This document shows positions 37,018-46,689 of a DNA stretch of 64,000 nucleotides, one piece after another. A program made the translations under genes and the position numbers. Numbering within the stretch: the stretch's first letter is position 1; each line of letters opens with the position of its first letter. The notes beneath the pieces were generated by a model. That model saw only the letters and a list, made by a program, of their open reading frames with translations, was not told where the DNA came from and did no database searches. Source of the DNA: an uncultured Clostridia bacterium. Its GTDB lineage: Bacteria; Bacillota; Clostridia; Oscillospirales; Acutalibacteraceae. Where the stretch lies: NCBI GenBank assembly GCA_947627135.1, contig CANQUV010000012.1, forward strand, positions 1-64,000. Direction: 5' to 3'.

Positions 37018-37728
37018 ATGTACATAGAAAAAGTAAGAAATATTGAGAATGTTTCTGAAATTAATACTGACAGAAATATTACTGCATATAATGGAATCTA
37101 TAACAGATATATAAAAAGAGTTATTGATTTTGTTTTGGCTATTATTTGCTTTATTATTTTATGTCCGATTTATTTAATTATTTCTGTTGCTATTGTAGTT
37201 GAAACTGGTTTTCCTGTTTTTTACAGAGCAGAACGCGGCGGATATAAAGGGAAAACTTTTAAAATATGTAAATTCCGTACTATGGTACAAAACGCAGATA
37301 AAATAGGCGGGGGTACTACTGCTCTTAATGACAGCAGGATAACTAAAGTGGGTAATTTCCTCAGAAAAACAAAGCTTGATGAAATTGCTAATCTTTTGAA
37401 TATTATTAAAGGTGATATGAGCTTTATCGGACCCAGACCCGAACTTTTGAGATATACAAATTTATATGAAGGCGATGAAAAATACATATTTCAGGTTCGT
37501 CCGGGAATAACCGATTATAGTTCCATTGAATTTATAAATTTAGATGAAATTGTCGGAGGAGAAAATGCCGACGAAATGTATGAAAAATATGTATTAAAAA
37601 AGAAAAATCAATTAAGAATAAAATATGCGGCAACAGTTTCCTTTAAAACAGATGTAACCCTATTTTTTAATACTGTATGGAGTGTTGTAAAAAAAGCGTT
37701 GTCATTTATTTTTAGAAAAAAGGGATAA
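37018..37728 (+). CDS. Polyisoprenyl-phosphate sugar-1-phosphate transferase (initiating transferase)
   Basis: 'YKGKTFKICKFRTMVQNADKIGGGTTALNDSRITKVGNFLRKTKLDEIANLLNIIKGDMSFIGPRPE'. Confidence 0.93.
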   Translation: MYIEKVRNIENVSEINTDRNITAYNGIYNRYIKRVIDFVLAIICFIILCPIYLIISVAIVVETGFPVFYRAERGGYKGKTFKICKFRTMVQNADKIGGGTTALNDSRITKVGNFLRKTKLDEIANLLNIIKGDMSFIGPRPELLRYTNLYEGDEKYIFQVRPGITDYSSIEFINLDEIVGGENADEMYEKYVLKKKNQLRIKYAATVSFKTDVTLFFNTVWSVVKKALSFIFRKKG

Positions 37729-37729
37729 A

Positions 37730-38686
37730 ATGGAATATATTAAATTAAAAAATTCAGATTTGCAGGTTTCTCGTATCTGTATGGGCGGATGTCCAATGGG
37801 CGGATACGGTTGGGGCGGAAATATTCTTGAACAAGAGTTGATTGATGCAGTTCATTCTGCATTGGAAAACGGTGTTAATTTCTTTGATACAGCAGATGTT
37901 TACGGTTTGGGTCAATCAGAAATTACATTGGGGAAAGCGCTTAAAGGAAAAAGAAATAAAGCAGTTATTGCAACGAAATTCGGTGTTTGTACATCAAACG
38001 GACAAACGATTTATGACAATAGTCCTGAATATATAGAAAAGGCACTTAAAGGTAGTTTAAAAAGACTTAATACAGATTATATTGATTTGTACCAAGTTCA
38101 TTACCGTGACGGAAAAACACCAATTTCTGATGTAATTGAAACTCTTGAAAATCTTAAAAATAAAGGCTATATTAGATATTTTGGATTATCCAATATTCAT
38201 AATGAAGATATTGAAGAATTAAAAGCTCAAAAAGGAAAATTTGTAAGTTTTCAGGATGAATACAGCCTTGCTTGCAGAAAAAATGAAAAAGATATGTTTA
38301 CTCTTTCAAAAGAGTTAGCTTTAACTCCGTTTACATGGGGAAGTCTCGGTCAAGGCGTTCTTACAGGAAAATATGATATTAATACTAAATTTGATTCTAA
38401 TGACAGGCGTTCAAGAGAAATATATGTAAATTTTCACGGTGAAAAATTCAAACAGAATTTACAAATTGTAGAAGTAATGAAAAAAATTTCTTTAGAAAAT
38501 TTGAAATCTCTTCCTGCAATTGCAATAAGATTTATTCTTGATTATATAAAAGAATCAGTAGTTTTAGTTGGAATTAAAAGGCCATCGCAGCTTTTGTCTA
38601 ATATTGAAGCAATAGGTTGGAATCTTACGAATGAGCAAATTTCAGAATTATTAAAAGTTTCTGATGATCAAGTAGGTGCGTTTTAG
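37730..38686 (+). CDS. Aldo/keto reductase
   Basis: 'VNFFDTADVYGLGQSEITLGKALKG', 'YIDLYQVHYRDGKTPI'. Confidence 0.92.
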   Translation: MEYIKLKNSDLQVSRICMGGCPMGGYGWGGNILEQELIDAVHSALENGVNFFDTADVYGLGQSEITLGKALKGKRNKAVIATKFGVCTSNGQTIYDNSPEYIEKALKGSLKRLNTDYIDLYQVHYRDGKTPISDVIETLENLKNKGYIRYFGLSNIHNEDIEELKAQKGKFVSFQDEYSLACRKNEKDMFTLSKELALTPFTWGSLGQGVLTGKYDINTKFDSNDRRSREIYVNFHGEKFKQNLQIVEVMKKISLENLKSLPAIAIRFILDYIKESVVLVGIKRPSQLLSNIEAIGWNLTNEQISELLKVSDDQVGAF

Positions 38687-39832
38687 TTGATTATATATTA
38701 TTCAATGTTAATATGCCCGTTAGTAGTTTATTTGTTTTATAGATTTACTGTGGGCAGAAAAATTAAATCGCTTGTTTATGCTCCTTATGCCAGTGATGAG
38801 AAATTAAATGAAATGTTTGATAAGATCCCGCTAATTTTTTGCCTTATAACTTTTGGTTACTTTATTTTTTGGATAGGCATGAGAACTTATATTGCGGATA
38901 CTTCACAGTATATACAGTCTTTTAATGATATTTCTGATAATTTTCAATCTGCATGGGAATCCATTGACTGGAATGGTAAGGCTCCGGGATTTAATGTTTT
39001 TAATGTTTTTTTTAAATCATTTATTTCTCAAGATTATCAATGTTGGCTAATGACTATTGCTGCTTTTAGCGGCCTCTGTATAATGTTTGCTTTGAGAAAG
39101 CATTCATGTAATTTCTTTTATAGCTCATTTTTATTTATTGCTTTGCTCACTTTTACATGGATGATGAACGGCATGAGGCAGTTTATTACAGTATCTGCAT
39201 TGTTTGCATTATCTGACTGGATCAAAAGAGGAAAGTTGATTCCTTTTATTTTAGCTGTAATATTGTTTTCTACAGTTCATACAACTTGTTTGCTGATGAT
39301 CCCTATATATTTTGTAGTAAGATGTAAACCCTGGAGCGGAAGAATTTTCTTGTTTCTTAGTGCAATTATTTTAATTTGTATATTTGCAGAACCGTTTTTT
39401 GAAGGTGTAGATAATATATTACAAGATACTAATTATAGTGGAGTAAGCCAGCAAATGCAGGTTGACAATGGAGTTAATCCCATAAGGGTTGCTTTTTATG
39501 CAGTTTTCCCTATAACGGCATATATTTATCAAGAAACTTTAATGAAAGAAAATGATAATGACCCTTATATAAATATTTGTGTAAATATGTCTTTAGTTAC
39601 TGCAGCATTGTATTTAGTGGGTATGTTTTCAAGCGGAATACTTATAGGAAGATTGCCTATTTATTGTGAGGTATATAACTTAATATTAATACCGTTGATG
39701 CTAAAGAAATGTTTCCCTGAAAAACAACAAAATTTAGTAATGTTTATAGCGACATTGTTGTTTTTCATTTTCTTTTATATTCAGATAAATGGTTTGGGTT
39801 ATATTAGTAATATAACAGGATATGTATATTAA
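38687..39832 (+). CDS. EpsG/Wzy-like polysaccharide polymerase
   Basis: Polytopic; 'RTYIADTSQYIQSFN', 'WMMNGMRQFITVSALFALSDWI' typical of EpsG; TTG start. Confidence 0.82.
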   Translation: MIIYYSMLICPLVVYLFYRFTVGRKIKSLVYAPYASDEKLNEMFDKIPLIFCLITFGYFIFWIGMRTYIADTSQYIQSFNDISDNFQSAWESIDWNGKAPGFNVFNVFFKSFISQDYQCWLMTIAAFSGLCIMFALRKHSCNFFYSSFLFIALLTFTWMMNGMRQFITVSALFALSDWIKRGKLIPFILAVILFSTVHTTCLLMIPIYFVVRCKPWSGRIFLFLSAIILICIFAEPFFEGVDNILQDTNYSGVSQQMQVDNGVNPIRVAFYAVFPITAYIYQETLMKENDNDPYINICVNMSLVTAALYLVGMFSSGILIGRLPIYCEVYNLILIPLMLKKCFPEKQQNLVMFIATLLFFIFFYIQINGLGYISNITGYVY

Positions 39833-39847
39833 AATAGGTGAAACTTA

Positions 39848-40746
39848 ATGAAAAAACATGCATATTTAATAATGGCTTTTAATCATTTTAACTTATTAAA
39901 AAAATTAATTCATTTAATTGATGACGAAAGAAATGATATATTTGTTCACATAGATGCAAAATCTAAAAGTTTTAAAGTGTCTGATTTTAACGATTGTGTT
40001 ACGAAATCCAATATTGTATTTATTCCCAGAACGGAAGTTTATTGGGCTGATTATTCTCAAACTAACGCAGAGTTATGTTTATTGCAAGAAGCTGTAAGTG
40101 CGTGTGGGGGGGGTATAAGTATTACCACCTAATAAGCGGAAACGATTTACCTATAAAAACACAAAATCAAATTCATGAATTTCTTGATAACAAGGATTAT
40201 GAATTTATTGGAATATTTCCTCAAGAAATATGGTATTCTTTACGTAGAGTAAAGTATTATCATCCGTTTACTCATAATAAATATTACAGAAAACATAAGG
40301 AATTAAAGATTTTAGATTTAGCACTTGAATATATACAAAGACTTTTTAAAGTTAATCGTTTAAAAAACACAGACATTAAAATTATTGATGGATGGAATTG
40401 GTTTACTATAACTGATAATTTTGCAAAATATGTATTAAGTAAAAGAGATTTTATTAAAAAAACATTTAGTAAAACAATCGCGAGCGATGAAATGATTATG
40501 CAAACAATGCTTTATAATTCTGACTTTTTTAAAAAAGTATATAATTTAGAGACTAAAGCAAAGGGTTCCCTTAGATATATTAATTTTATAAATGGGAAAC
40601 CATCTGTATTTAAAGAAAATGACTTTGATAGAATTATTAACGCTGATGAATCAATTTTTGCTCGTAAATTTGATCCCGATATTGATTCTAAAATAATTGA
40701 TAAAATATATAATTACATAGATAAAAAACAAAGTATGGGTGAATAG
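39848..40746 (+). pseudogene. GT14 (core-2/I-branching-like) beta-GlcNAc-transferase, frame-OFF at a G8 tract; probably phase-variable
   Basis: 39848-40132 and 40075-40746 match the N- and C-terminal parts of the intact paralog at 41171-42070 and are separated by a 1-nt frame problem at 40105-40112. Confidence 0.88.
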
Positions 40747-40901
40747 ATAATGAAAAAATAGTATTTGTATGCTGTAATTTTATCTGGGGATTAAAGTAAT
40801 ATATTTTAAATGTAAATTATAAAATAGGCAGAAAAAATATGAAACTTCTGTTTTATTACCTGAAAATAGAGAGTATGATAGAAAATCTGATTTGTTGCAT
40901 A

Positions 40902-41140
40902 TAAATATGTCTTTAGTTATTGCAGCATTGTATTTAGTGGGTATGTTTTCAAGTGAAATACTAATATGAAGCCTGCCTATTTATTGTGAAGTTTATAATT
41001 TAATACTAATATCTTATTTGCTAAAAAAATATTTTACTGATAAACAAAAGAATTTTGTAATTGTAATAACCACGGTTATGTGTTTAGCATTTTTTTATAT
41101 ACAGACTAATAGCGTAGGTTATGTAAGTGATATTACGTGA
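40902..41140 (+). pseudogene. Remnant of the 3' end of an epsG-like gene
   Basis: Aligns with 39581-39825 (AATATGTCTTTAGTTAyTGCAGCATTGTATTTAGTGGGTATGTTTTCAAG...) but has stops. Confidence 0.85.
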
Positions 41141-41170
41141 AGTATAAAATAAAAACAGGGGTGATTTTAG

Positions 41171-42070
41171 TTGAAAAAACATGCATATTTAATAATGGCC
41201 TATAACAATTTTGATTTTTTAAAAAGGTTAATTAACTTATTGGATGATGAGAGGAATGACATTTATGTCCATATTGATAAGAAATCTTTGAATTTTAATG
41301 AATCAGAATTTAAAAATGCAACTAAATACTCAAAACTCACATTTATAGGCAGAAAACAGGTGCTCTGGGCAGATTATTCAGAGTTTGATGTAGAACTGGA
41401 TTTAATGCAAGCTGCACGAGAAGGGCAAAAAAAGGGGGGGGGGTATCACTATTATCATCTTTTATCTGGAATGGATTTACCTCTCAAAACACAAGATGAA
41501 ATTCATAACTTTTTTGATAGCAAAGATGAGGAATTTATAGGAATTGTACCCAAAGAATTTTGGTATTCAGTTCGCAGAGTTAAATTTTACCATCCATTTA
41601 CAAGTCTAAAATCTTTTAGAAAACATAAAACGTTAAAAATTTGCGATAGATTACTTGAATATTTACAAAGATTAGTAAGAATTAATCGTATAAGAGATTT
41701 AGATATAAAAATTATTGATGGATGGCAATGGGTATCAATTACTGATAATTTTGTTAAGTATTTGTTAGAAAATAGAAGTTTTATAGAAAAAACTTTTTCA
41801 AAAACTATTGCTTGTACCGAATTAGTTATGCAGACTATGGCATATAATTCAGAATTTCGTAAAAAAATTTATTGTATGGATGATTTAAAAGAGGGCTCTC
41901 AGAGATACATAGATTGGGGCAGAGGTAAACCTTATGTATTTAGAGAAAGTGATTTTGAAGATTTAATTAACAGTCCCTATATGTTTGCCAGAAAAATTGA
42001 TGTAAATACTGACAATAGAATTGCTGAAAAAATAATATCCTTTTTAAATAAAAAAGCGAAAAATGAGTGA
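41171..42070 (+). CDS. GT14 beta-GlcNAc-transferase-like (TTG start), intact with A7G10 tract
   Basis: 'KKHAYLIMAYNNFDFLKRLINLLDDERNDIYVHIDKKS...YHYYHLLSGMDLPLKTQDEIHNFF'. Confidence 0.85.
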   Translation: MKKHAYLIMAYNNFDFLKRLINLLDDERNDIYVHIDKKSLNFNESEFKNATKYSKLTFIGRKQVLWADYSEFDVELDLMQAAREGQKKGGGYHYYHLLSGMDLPLKTQDEIHNFFDSKDEEFIGIVPKEFWYSVRRVKFYHPFTSLKSFRKHKTLKICDRLLEYLQRLVRINRIRDLDIKIIDGWQWVSITDNFVKYLLENRSFIEKTFSKTIACTELVMQTMAYNSEFRKKIYCMDDLKEGSQRYIDWGRGKPYVFRESDFEDLINSPYMFARKIDVNTDNRIAEKIISFLNKKAKNE

Positions 42071-42111
42071 GCTTTCAATTAAAAGTACAGTAAAAAGATT
42101 AGAGGGAATTT

Positions 42112-43065
42112 ATGGATAGGAAAAAAATTTTAAATAGCAGAAATTTATCTTGGCTAATACGCCGACACGGAATTGAAATGACACACCTTTCAGGAGGAAG
42201 TCATATAGGTGCCATTTTATCTGTTGCAGATATAATGGGCGTGCTTTATTCAGATATTTTAAAATTTGATAAAGATAATCCGGACTGGGAGGACAGAGAC
42301 AGATTTATACTCAGTAAGGGTCATGCAGGTGCATCAGTTTATGCAGCTATTGCCGAAAGCGGTTTTTTTGAAGTGGACGAGCTTAAAACACATTATGCAA
42401 ACGGAAGCCGTTTATCAGGACATGTTTCCCATCATTTACCGGGGATAGATTTTTCAACAGGTTCTTTGGGTCACGGACTTCCTGTTGCAGCAGGTCGTGC
42501 ATTAGCTGCTAAACAGGATAATAAAAACTTTCGTTCCTTTGTAGTTATGGGTGACGGTGAATGTAACGAAGGTTCTGTATGGGAAGCGGCAGAATTTGCA
42601 AATCATTTTAAACTTGATAATCTTGTAGCAATAGTAGACCATAACCACATGCAAAGCCTTGATTATTGCAATAATACTCTTGAAGTTGATATGGCTAAGC
42701 GTTGGGCAGGATTTGGCTGGAATGTAATTGAGGTTGACGGTCATAATCACGATGAACTTAGAAATGCACTTAAAGATACCTCAAACCCTGAAAATAAACC
42801 CACAGTTGTAATAGCACATACAGTTAAAGGTAAGGGTATTTCGTTTATGGAAATGGATATTTTATGGCATTACAGATTTCCTCATGAAGGTTGGGAATAT
42901 AACTGTGCAGTAAATGAACTGCATAAAAATAAGCCTGAGGGAGTTGCAGATCCATATACACCAAACGGTTGCCCAGAAACAGAAGCGACTCCTGAAAATT
43001 GCAGACATACCGTTTCAGAAACATATAGACCTACATATTACACAAGGGAGGTTGAAGACAGATGA
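42112..43065 (+). CDS. Transketolase-like, N-terminal (TPP-binding) subunit
   Basis: 'RDRFILSKGHAGASVYAAIAESGFF', 'FSTGSLGHGLPVAAGRALAAK', 'VMGDGECNEGSVWEAAEFA'. Confidence 0.92.
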   Translation: MDRKKILNSRNLSWLIRRHGIEMTHLSGGSHIGAILSVADIMGVLYSDILKFDKDNPDWEDRDRFILSKGHAGASVYAAIAESGFFEVDELKTHYANGSRLSGHVSHHLPGIDFSTGSLGHGLPVAAGRALAAKQDNKNFRSFVVMGDGECNEGSVWEAAEFANHFKLDNLVAIVDHNHMQSLDYCNNTLEVDMAKRWAGFGWNVIEVDGHNHDELRNALKDTSNPENKPTVVIAHTVKGKGISFMEMDILWHYRFPHEGWEYNCAVNELHKNKPEGVADPYTPNGCPETEATPENCRHTVSETYRPTYYTREVEDR

Positions 43066-43991
43066 GAGATACAGTAATAAGAACTTTGATCGAACTTGGA
43101 AAAAGAGATAAAAATATTGAACTAATAACCGGTGATTTAGGGTTTGGTGTTCTTAAAAGTTTTTGGGAGACTTTACCTGACCAATTTATAAATGCAGGAA
43201 TTGCAGAACAAAATATGACCGGTGTAGCAGCAGGCCTTGCACTTGAGGGAAAAAAAGTATTTACATATTCAATAGGTAATTTTCCAACACTTCGTTGTTT
43301 GGAGCAAATCAGAAACGATTGTGCTTACCATAATGCAAATGTAAATATAATTTGCGTTGGCGGAGGATATGTTTACGGTTCTTTAGGAATGAGTCATCAT
43401 GCAACTGAGGATATTGCAATACTTCGTGCGTTACCGGATGTTACTGTTATATGTCCAGGAGACCCTAATGAAGCGGCTCTTGCAGTAAAGAAAATAGCAG
43501 ATACACAAGGTACTTGTTATTTAAGACTTGGCAGAGGCGGCGAGAAAACAGTTAATAATATTAAAGAATTTGAAATAGGCAAAGCATATAAATTAAGAGA
43601 TGCAAAAACATTGCCGAAAAAGGTTGCAATTTTTTCAACCGGTGCAATTCTTGAAGAAACATCTTTAGCCTGTGATATGCTTGAAAAAGCAGGTGTTGGG
43701 GTTGAGCAGTACAGCTTCCCCACAGTTAAGCCTATTGATAAAGAAGTAATAAATGATTGTGCCGGCAGATTTGATAATATATTTACCGTTGAAGAGCATA
43801 ACATAATAGGCGGATTTGGAAGTGCAGTTGCAGAAGTTATGGCAGAACTTGAGCATAAAGCAAAACTTCATAGAATCGGTATTAATGATTTTTATTGTAT
43901 TGAAGTAGGAAGCCAGGCATATTTAAGAGAACAGGTTGGAATTAACGCTGAAGGAATTACTGAAAAGGTAGAAGGTGTTTTGAGTGAGTAA
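43062..43991 (+). CDS. Transketolase-like, C-terminal subunit
   Basis: 'FINAGIAEQNMTGVAAGLALEGKKVFTYSIGNFPTLRCLEQIRND'. Confidence 0.92.
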   Translation: MRDTVIRTLIELGKRDKNIELITGDLGFGVLKSFWETLPDQFINAGIAEQNMTGVAAGLALEGKKVFTYSIGNFPTLRCLEQIRNDCAYHNANVNIICVGGGYVYGSLGMSHHATEDIAILRALPDVTVICPGDPNEAALAVKKIADTQGTCYLRLGRGGEKTVNNIKEFEIGKAYKLRDAKTLPKKVAIFSTGAILEETSLACDMLEKAGVGVEQYSFPTVKPIDKEVINDCAGRFDNIFTVEEHNIIGGFGSAVAEVMAELEHKAKLHRIGINDFYCIEVGSQAYLREQVGINAEGITEKVEGVLSE

Positions 43992-45081
43992 AATTTTAAT
44001 ACTTGCAAATCATTACAACACATTGAGAATTTTTCGCAGGGAACTTATTAAAAAACTGGCTGAATTAGGAAACGAAGTTATTATTTCTATGCCCCCCGAT
44101 GAACAAAAGGAAATTGATACAATTGAATCCTACGGAAGCAAGGTTATTCTTACTGATATGGAACGCAGAGGAATGAACCCAGTTAAGGATATTTCACTTC
44201 TTAAACGCTACAAAAAACTTATTAAAGAAGTGAATCCTGATAAGGTCATTACATATACAATTAAGCCAAACATATACGGTTCACTTGCTTGTAAATCCTT
44301 AAAAATTCCACACTATTGCAATGTAACGGGTCTTGGTTCTACATATATGGCAGACGGAGGATTAATGAGAAAACTTGTATCAATTATGTATAAGTTTTCG
44401 ATGAATAAAGCAGAAAAAATCTTTTTTGAAAATGTAGGTAACAGAGATACTCTTGTAAATGAAAAAATAGTAAGAAAAGAACAAACAGTTGTTATGGCTG
44501 GTGCCGGCGTTAATGTTGATGAATTTGCATTTTGCGATTACCCTCAGGATGACGGAATGATTCATTTTCTTAATGTTGGCAGAATTATGAAAGAAAAAGG
44601 CATGGATGAGCTTTTTTATGCTATAAAAAAAATCAAGTCAGAATATACAAATACTACATTTGATTTTATAGGTTGGTATGAAGATAATTATAAAGATACG
44701 GTTGAACAACTGCAAAATGAAAACTTGATATCCTTTCACGGCTTTCAAAGTGATGTAACACCCTTTATTAAAAAAGCACATTGTATTGTACATCCTTCAT
44801 ATCACGAAGGAATGTCAAATACGCTCCTTGAATCCTGCTCAATGGGAAGACCGATAATAACAAGCAATATCCATGGCTGTCTTGAGGCTGTTGAAGAAGG
44901 CAAAAACGGATTCTTGTGTAATGTAAAAGACGGCGAAGACCTGTATTTAAAGCTTAAACAGTTTATAAAATTATCATATGAAGAAAAGAAAAAAATGGGT
45001 AAATATGCAAGAGAATTCGTCTGTAAAAACTTTAATAAAGTTGATGTTGTAAATAAAACAATTGAGGAAATAGGATTATGA
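43984..45081 (+). CDS. GT4 glycosyltransferase
   Basis: 'PKITHYCNVTGLGS'-type region and 'HPSYHEGMSNTLLESCSMGRPIITSNIHGCLEAVEEGKNGFLC'. Confidence 0.9.
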   Translation: MSKILILANHYNTLRIFRRELIKKLAELGNEVIISMPPDEQKEIDTIESYGSKVILTDMERRGMNPVKDISLLKRYKKLIKEVNPDKVITYTIKPNIYGSLACKSLKIPHYCNVTGLGSTYMADGGLMRKLVSIMYKFSMNKAEKIFFENVGNRDTLVNEKIVRKEQTVVMAGAGVNVDEFAFCDYPQDDGMIHFLNVGRIMKEKGMDELFYAIKKIKSEYTNTTFDFIGWYEDNYKDTVEQLQNENLISFHGFQSDVTPFIKKAHCIVHPSYHEGMSNTLLESCSMGRPIITSNIHGCLEAVEEGKNGFLCNVKDGEDLYLKLKQFIKLSYEEKKKMGKYAREFVCKNFNKVDVVNKTIEEIGL

Positions 45082-45264
45082 TAACAGATTATAATTGTAC
45101 TTAAATATAGAGTTTTGAAAAATTAATTAAAGTATGGTTTATTTTTTTGCTTTAATTTTATTTAATATGAAGAAATAAATAAAAAAATATATTGAATTAA
45201 ACTTGTAAAAATCAGTTGTATTATAAGAGATAGTAATAGACACTAATATAAAGAAGGGCGTATT

Positions 45265-46380
45265 ATGAATTTAATTAGAGTTTTGCATGTAATTACAGGA
45301 ATTAGCAATCGGGGGGGGGCAGAGAACTATGTAATGAATATGTACAGAAATATAGACCGTACGAAAGTACAGTTTGATTTTCTCCTTCGCAGTCGAGAGG
45401 CAGCGTATGAAGAAGAAATAAAAAAACTGGGCGGACGAATATTTTATACATCAGAATATCCTCGGCATTTTATAAAAAACAAGAAAGAAGTAGAAGCGTT
45501 TTTTGAAAGTCATAAGGATTATGATATAGTTCATGTCCATGCAAATGCTCTAATTTATATGACCGTACTGAAAATTGCAAAAAAGCACAATATAAATTGC
45601 AGGATTATGCATAGCCACAATACAGATACAAAAAGACCAATATATAGAATTATACATAATTTTAATAAGCAATTTATAAATAAATGGGCAACAGATTACT
45701 TTGCTTGTTCTACCGAAGCCGGTAAATGGATGTTTAAAAATGATTTTGTGTTAAGAAAAAATGCAGTAGATGTAAATAAATTTCAGAAAGATAAAGAAGT
45801 ACGCAAGAAAATAAGAAAAGATTTAGGTGTAGAAGACAAGTTCGTAATTGGACATATAGGGCGTTTTGTTATTCAAAAAAATCATACATTTTTATTAAAG
45901 ATATTTAATGAGTATCATAAAAAAAATCCGGAATCTGTACTATTACTTGTGGGTGATGGGTATTTAGAAGAGGACATTAAAAACCTTGTAAATGAATACG
46001 GATTAAAAGATAGTGTTAAATTTTTAGGTAATCGTAGTGATGTTGATACTGTTTTTCAGGCATTTGACATTATGGTTTTTCCGTCATTGTTTGAGGGATT
46101 GCCGGTTGTAATAGTAGAAGCACAGGCAGCAAATGTACCATGTATAATTTCAGATAATATCACCGATGAAGTCTTAATAACCTCATCTGTTAAAAAGTTA
46201 TCTTTGGATGAGGAAGTAGAAACTTGGATCAAAAATATAAACCAATTTAAAAATTATGATAAGCCTTCTGAAGAAGAAATTATGAAAAAATTTATATTGG
46301 TCGGATTTGATTCAAAAAGTGCAGCAAAAGAATTACAATCCTTTTATTTGAATAAAGCATATCATAAGGTTAAAAATTGA
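45265..46380 (+). CDS. GT4 glycosyltransferase, paralog 1, with G9 tract
   Basis: 'HVITGISNRGGAENYVMNMYRNI', 'FPSLFEGLPVVIVEAQAANVPCIISDNI'. Confidence 0.9.
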   Translation: MNLIRVLHVITGISNRGGAENYVMNMYRNIDRTKVQFDFLLRSREAAYEEEIKKLGGRIFYTSEYPRHFIKNKKEVEAFFESHKDYDIVHVHANALIYMTVLKIAKKHNINCRIMHSHNTDTKRPIYRIIHNFNKQFINKWATDYFACSTEAGKWMFKNDFVLRKNAVDVNKFQKDKEVRKKIRKDLGVEDKFVIGHIGRFVIQKNHTFLLKIFNEYHKKNPESVLLLVGDGYLEEDIKNLVNEYGLKDSVKFLGNRSDVDTVFQAFDIMVFPSLFEGLPVVIVEAQAANVPCIISDNITDEVLITSSVKKLSLDEEVETWIKNINQFKNYDKPSEEEIMKKFILVGFDSKSAAKELQSFYLNKAYHKVKN

Positions 46381-46469
46381 TGTTAAAGTATTAATTATAA
46401 TGATATGTAAAATTGTAAATCCACAGCAGAGGATACTTTTCTATATTAGTACAGGCGTCAGTACAGGCG

Positions 46470-46580
46470 TCAAAAACGGAAAACTTATTATTTGTAATGA
46501 TTTTTCTATCAATAGTACACTTGAAATCTTCAAAATATTTGCAGAAACTATAAAAATTAAAGAAGATAAATTTTATTTAA
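46470..46580 (+). pseudogene. Remnant of a GT2 glycosyltransferase
   Basis: 'KNGKLIICNDFSINSTLEIFKIFAETIKIKEDKFYLI' matches 'KNWELIICNDCSTDNTLEILKNYLTKYPDKIKLI' of the gene at 47798. Confidence 0.75.
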
Positions 46581-46689
46581 TATAAAATATAAAGAAATAG
46601 ATTAAAAAATTATATTGATTCAAACTTGTAAAAATCAGTTATAAATAATAAGTAATAGTAATAGATGCTAATATAAAGAAGGGTGTAGT

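Noticed and set aside
43517-43871. Antisense ORFs within the transketolase C-subunit
   Set aside because: Overlap a conserved enzyme; no independent evidence.
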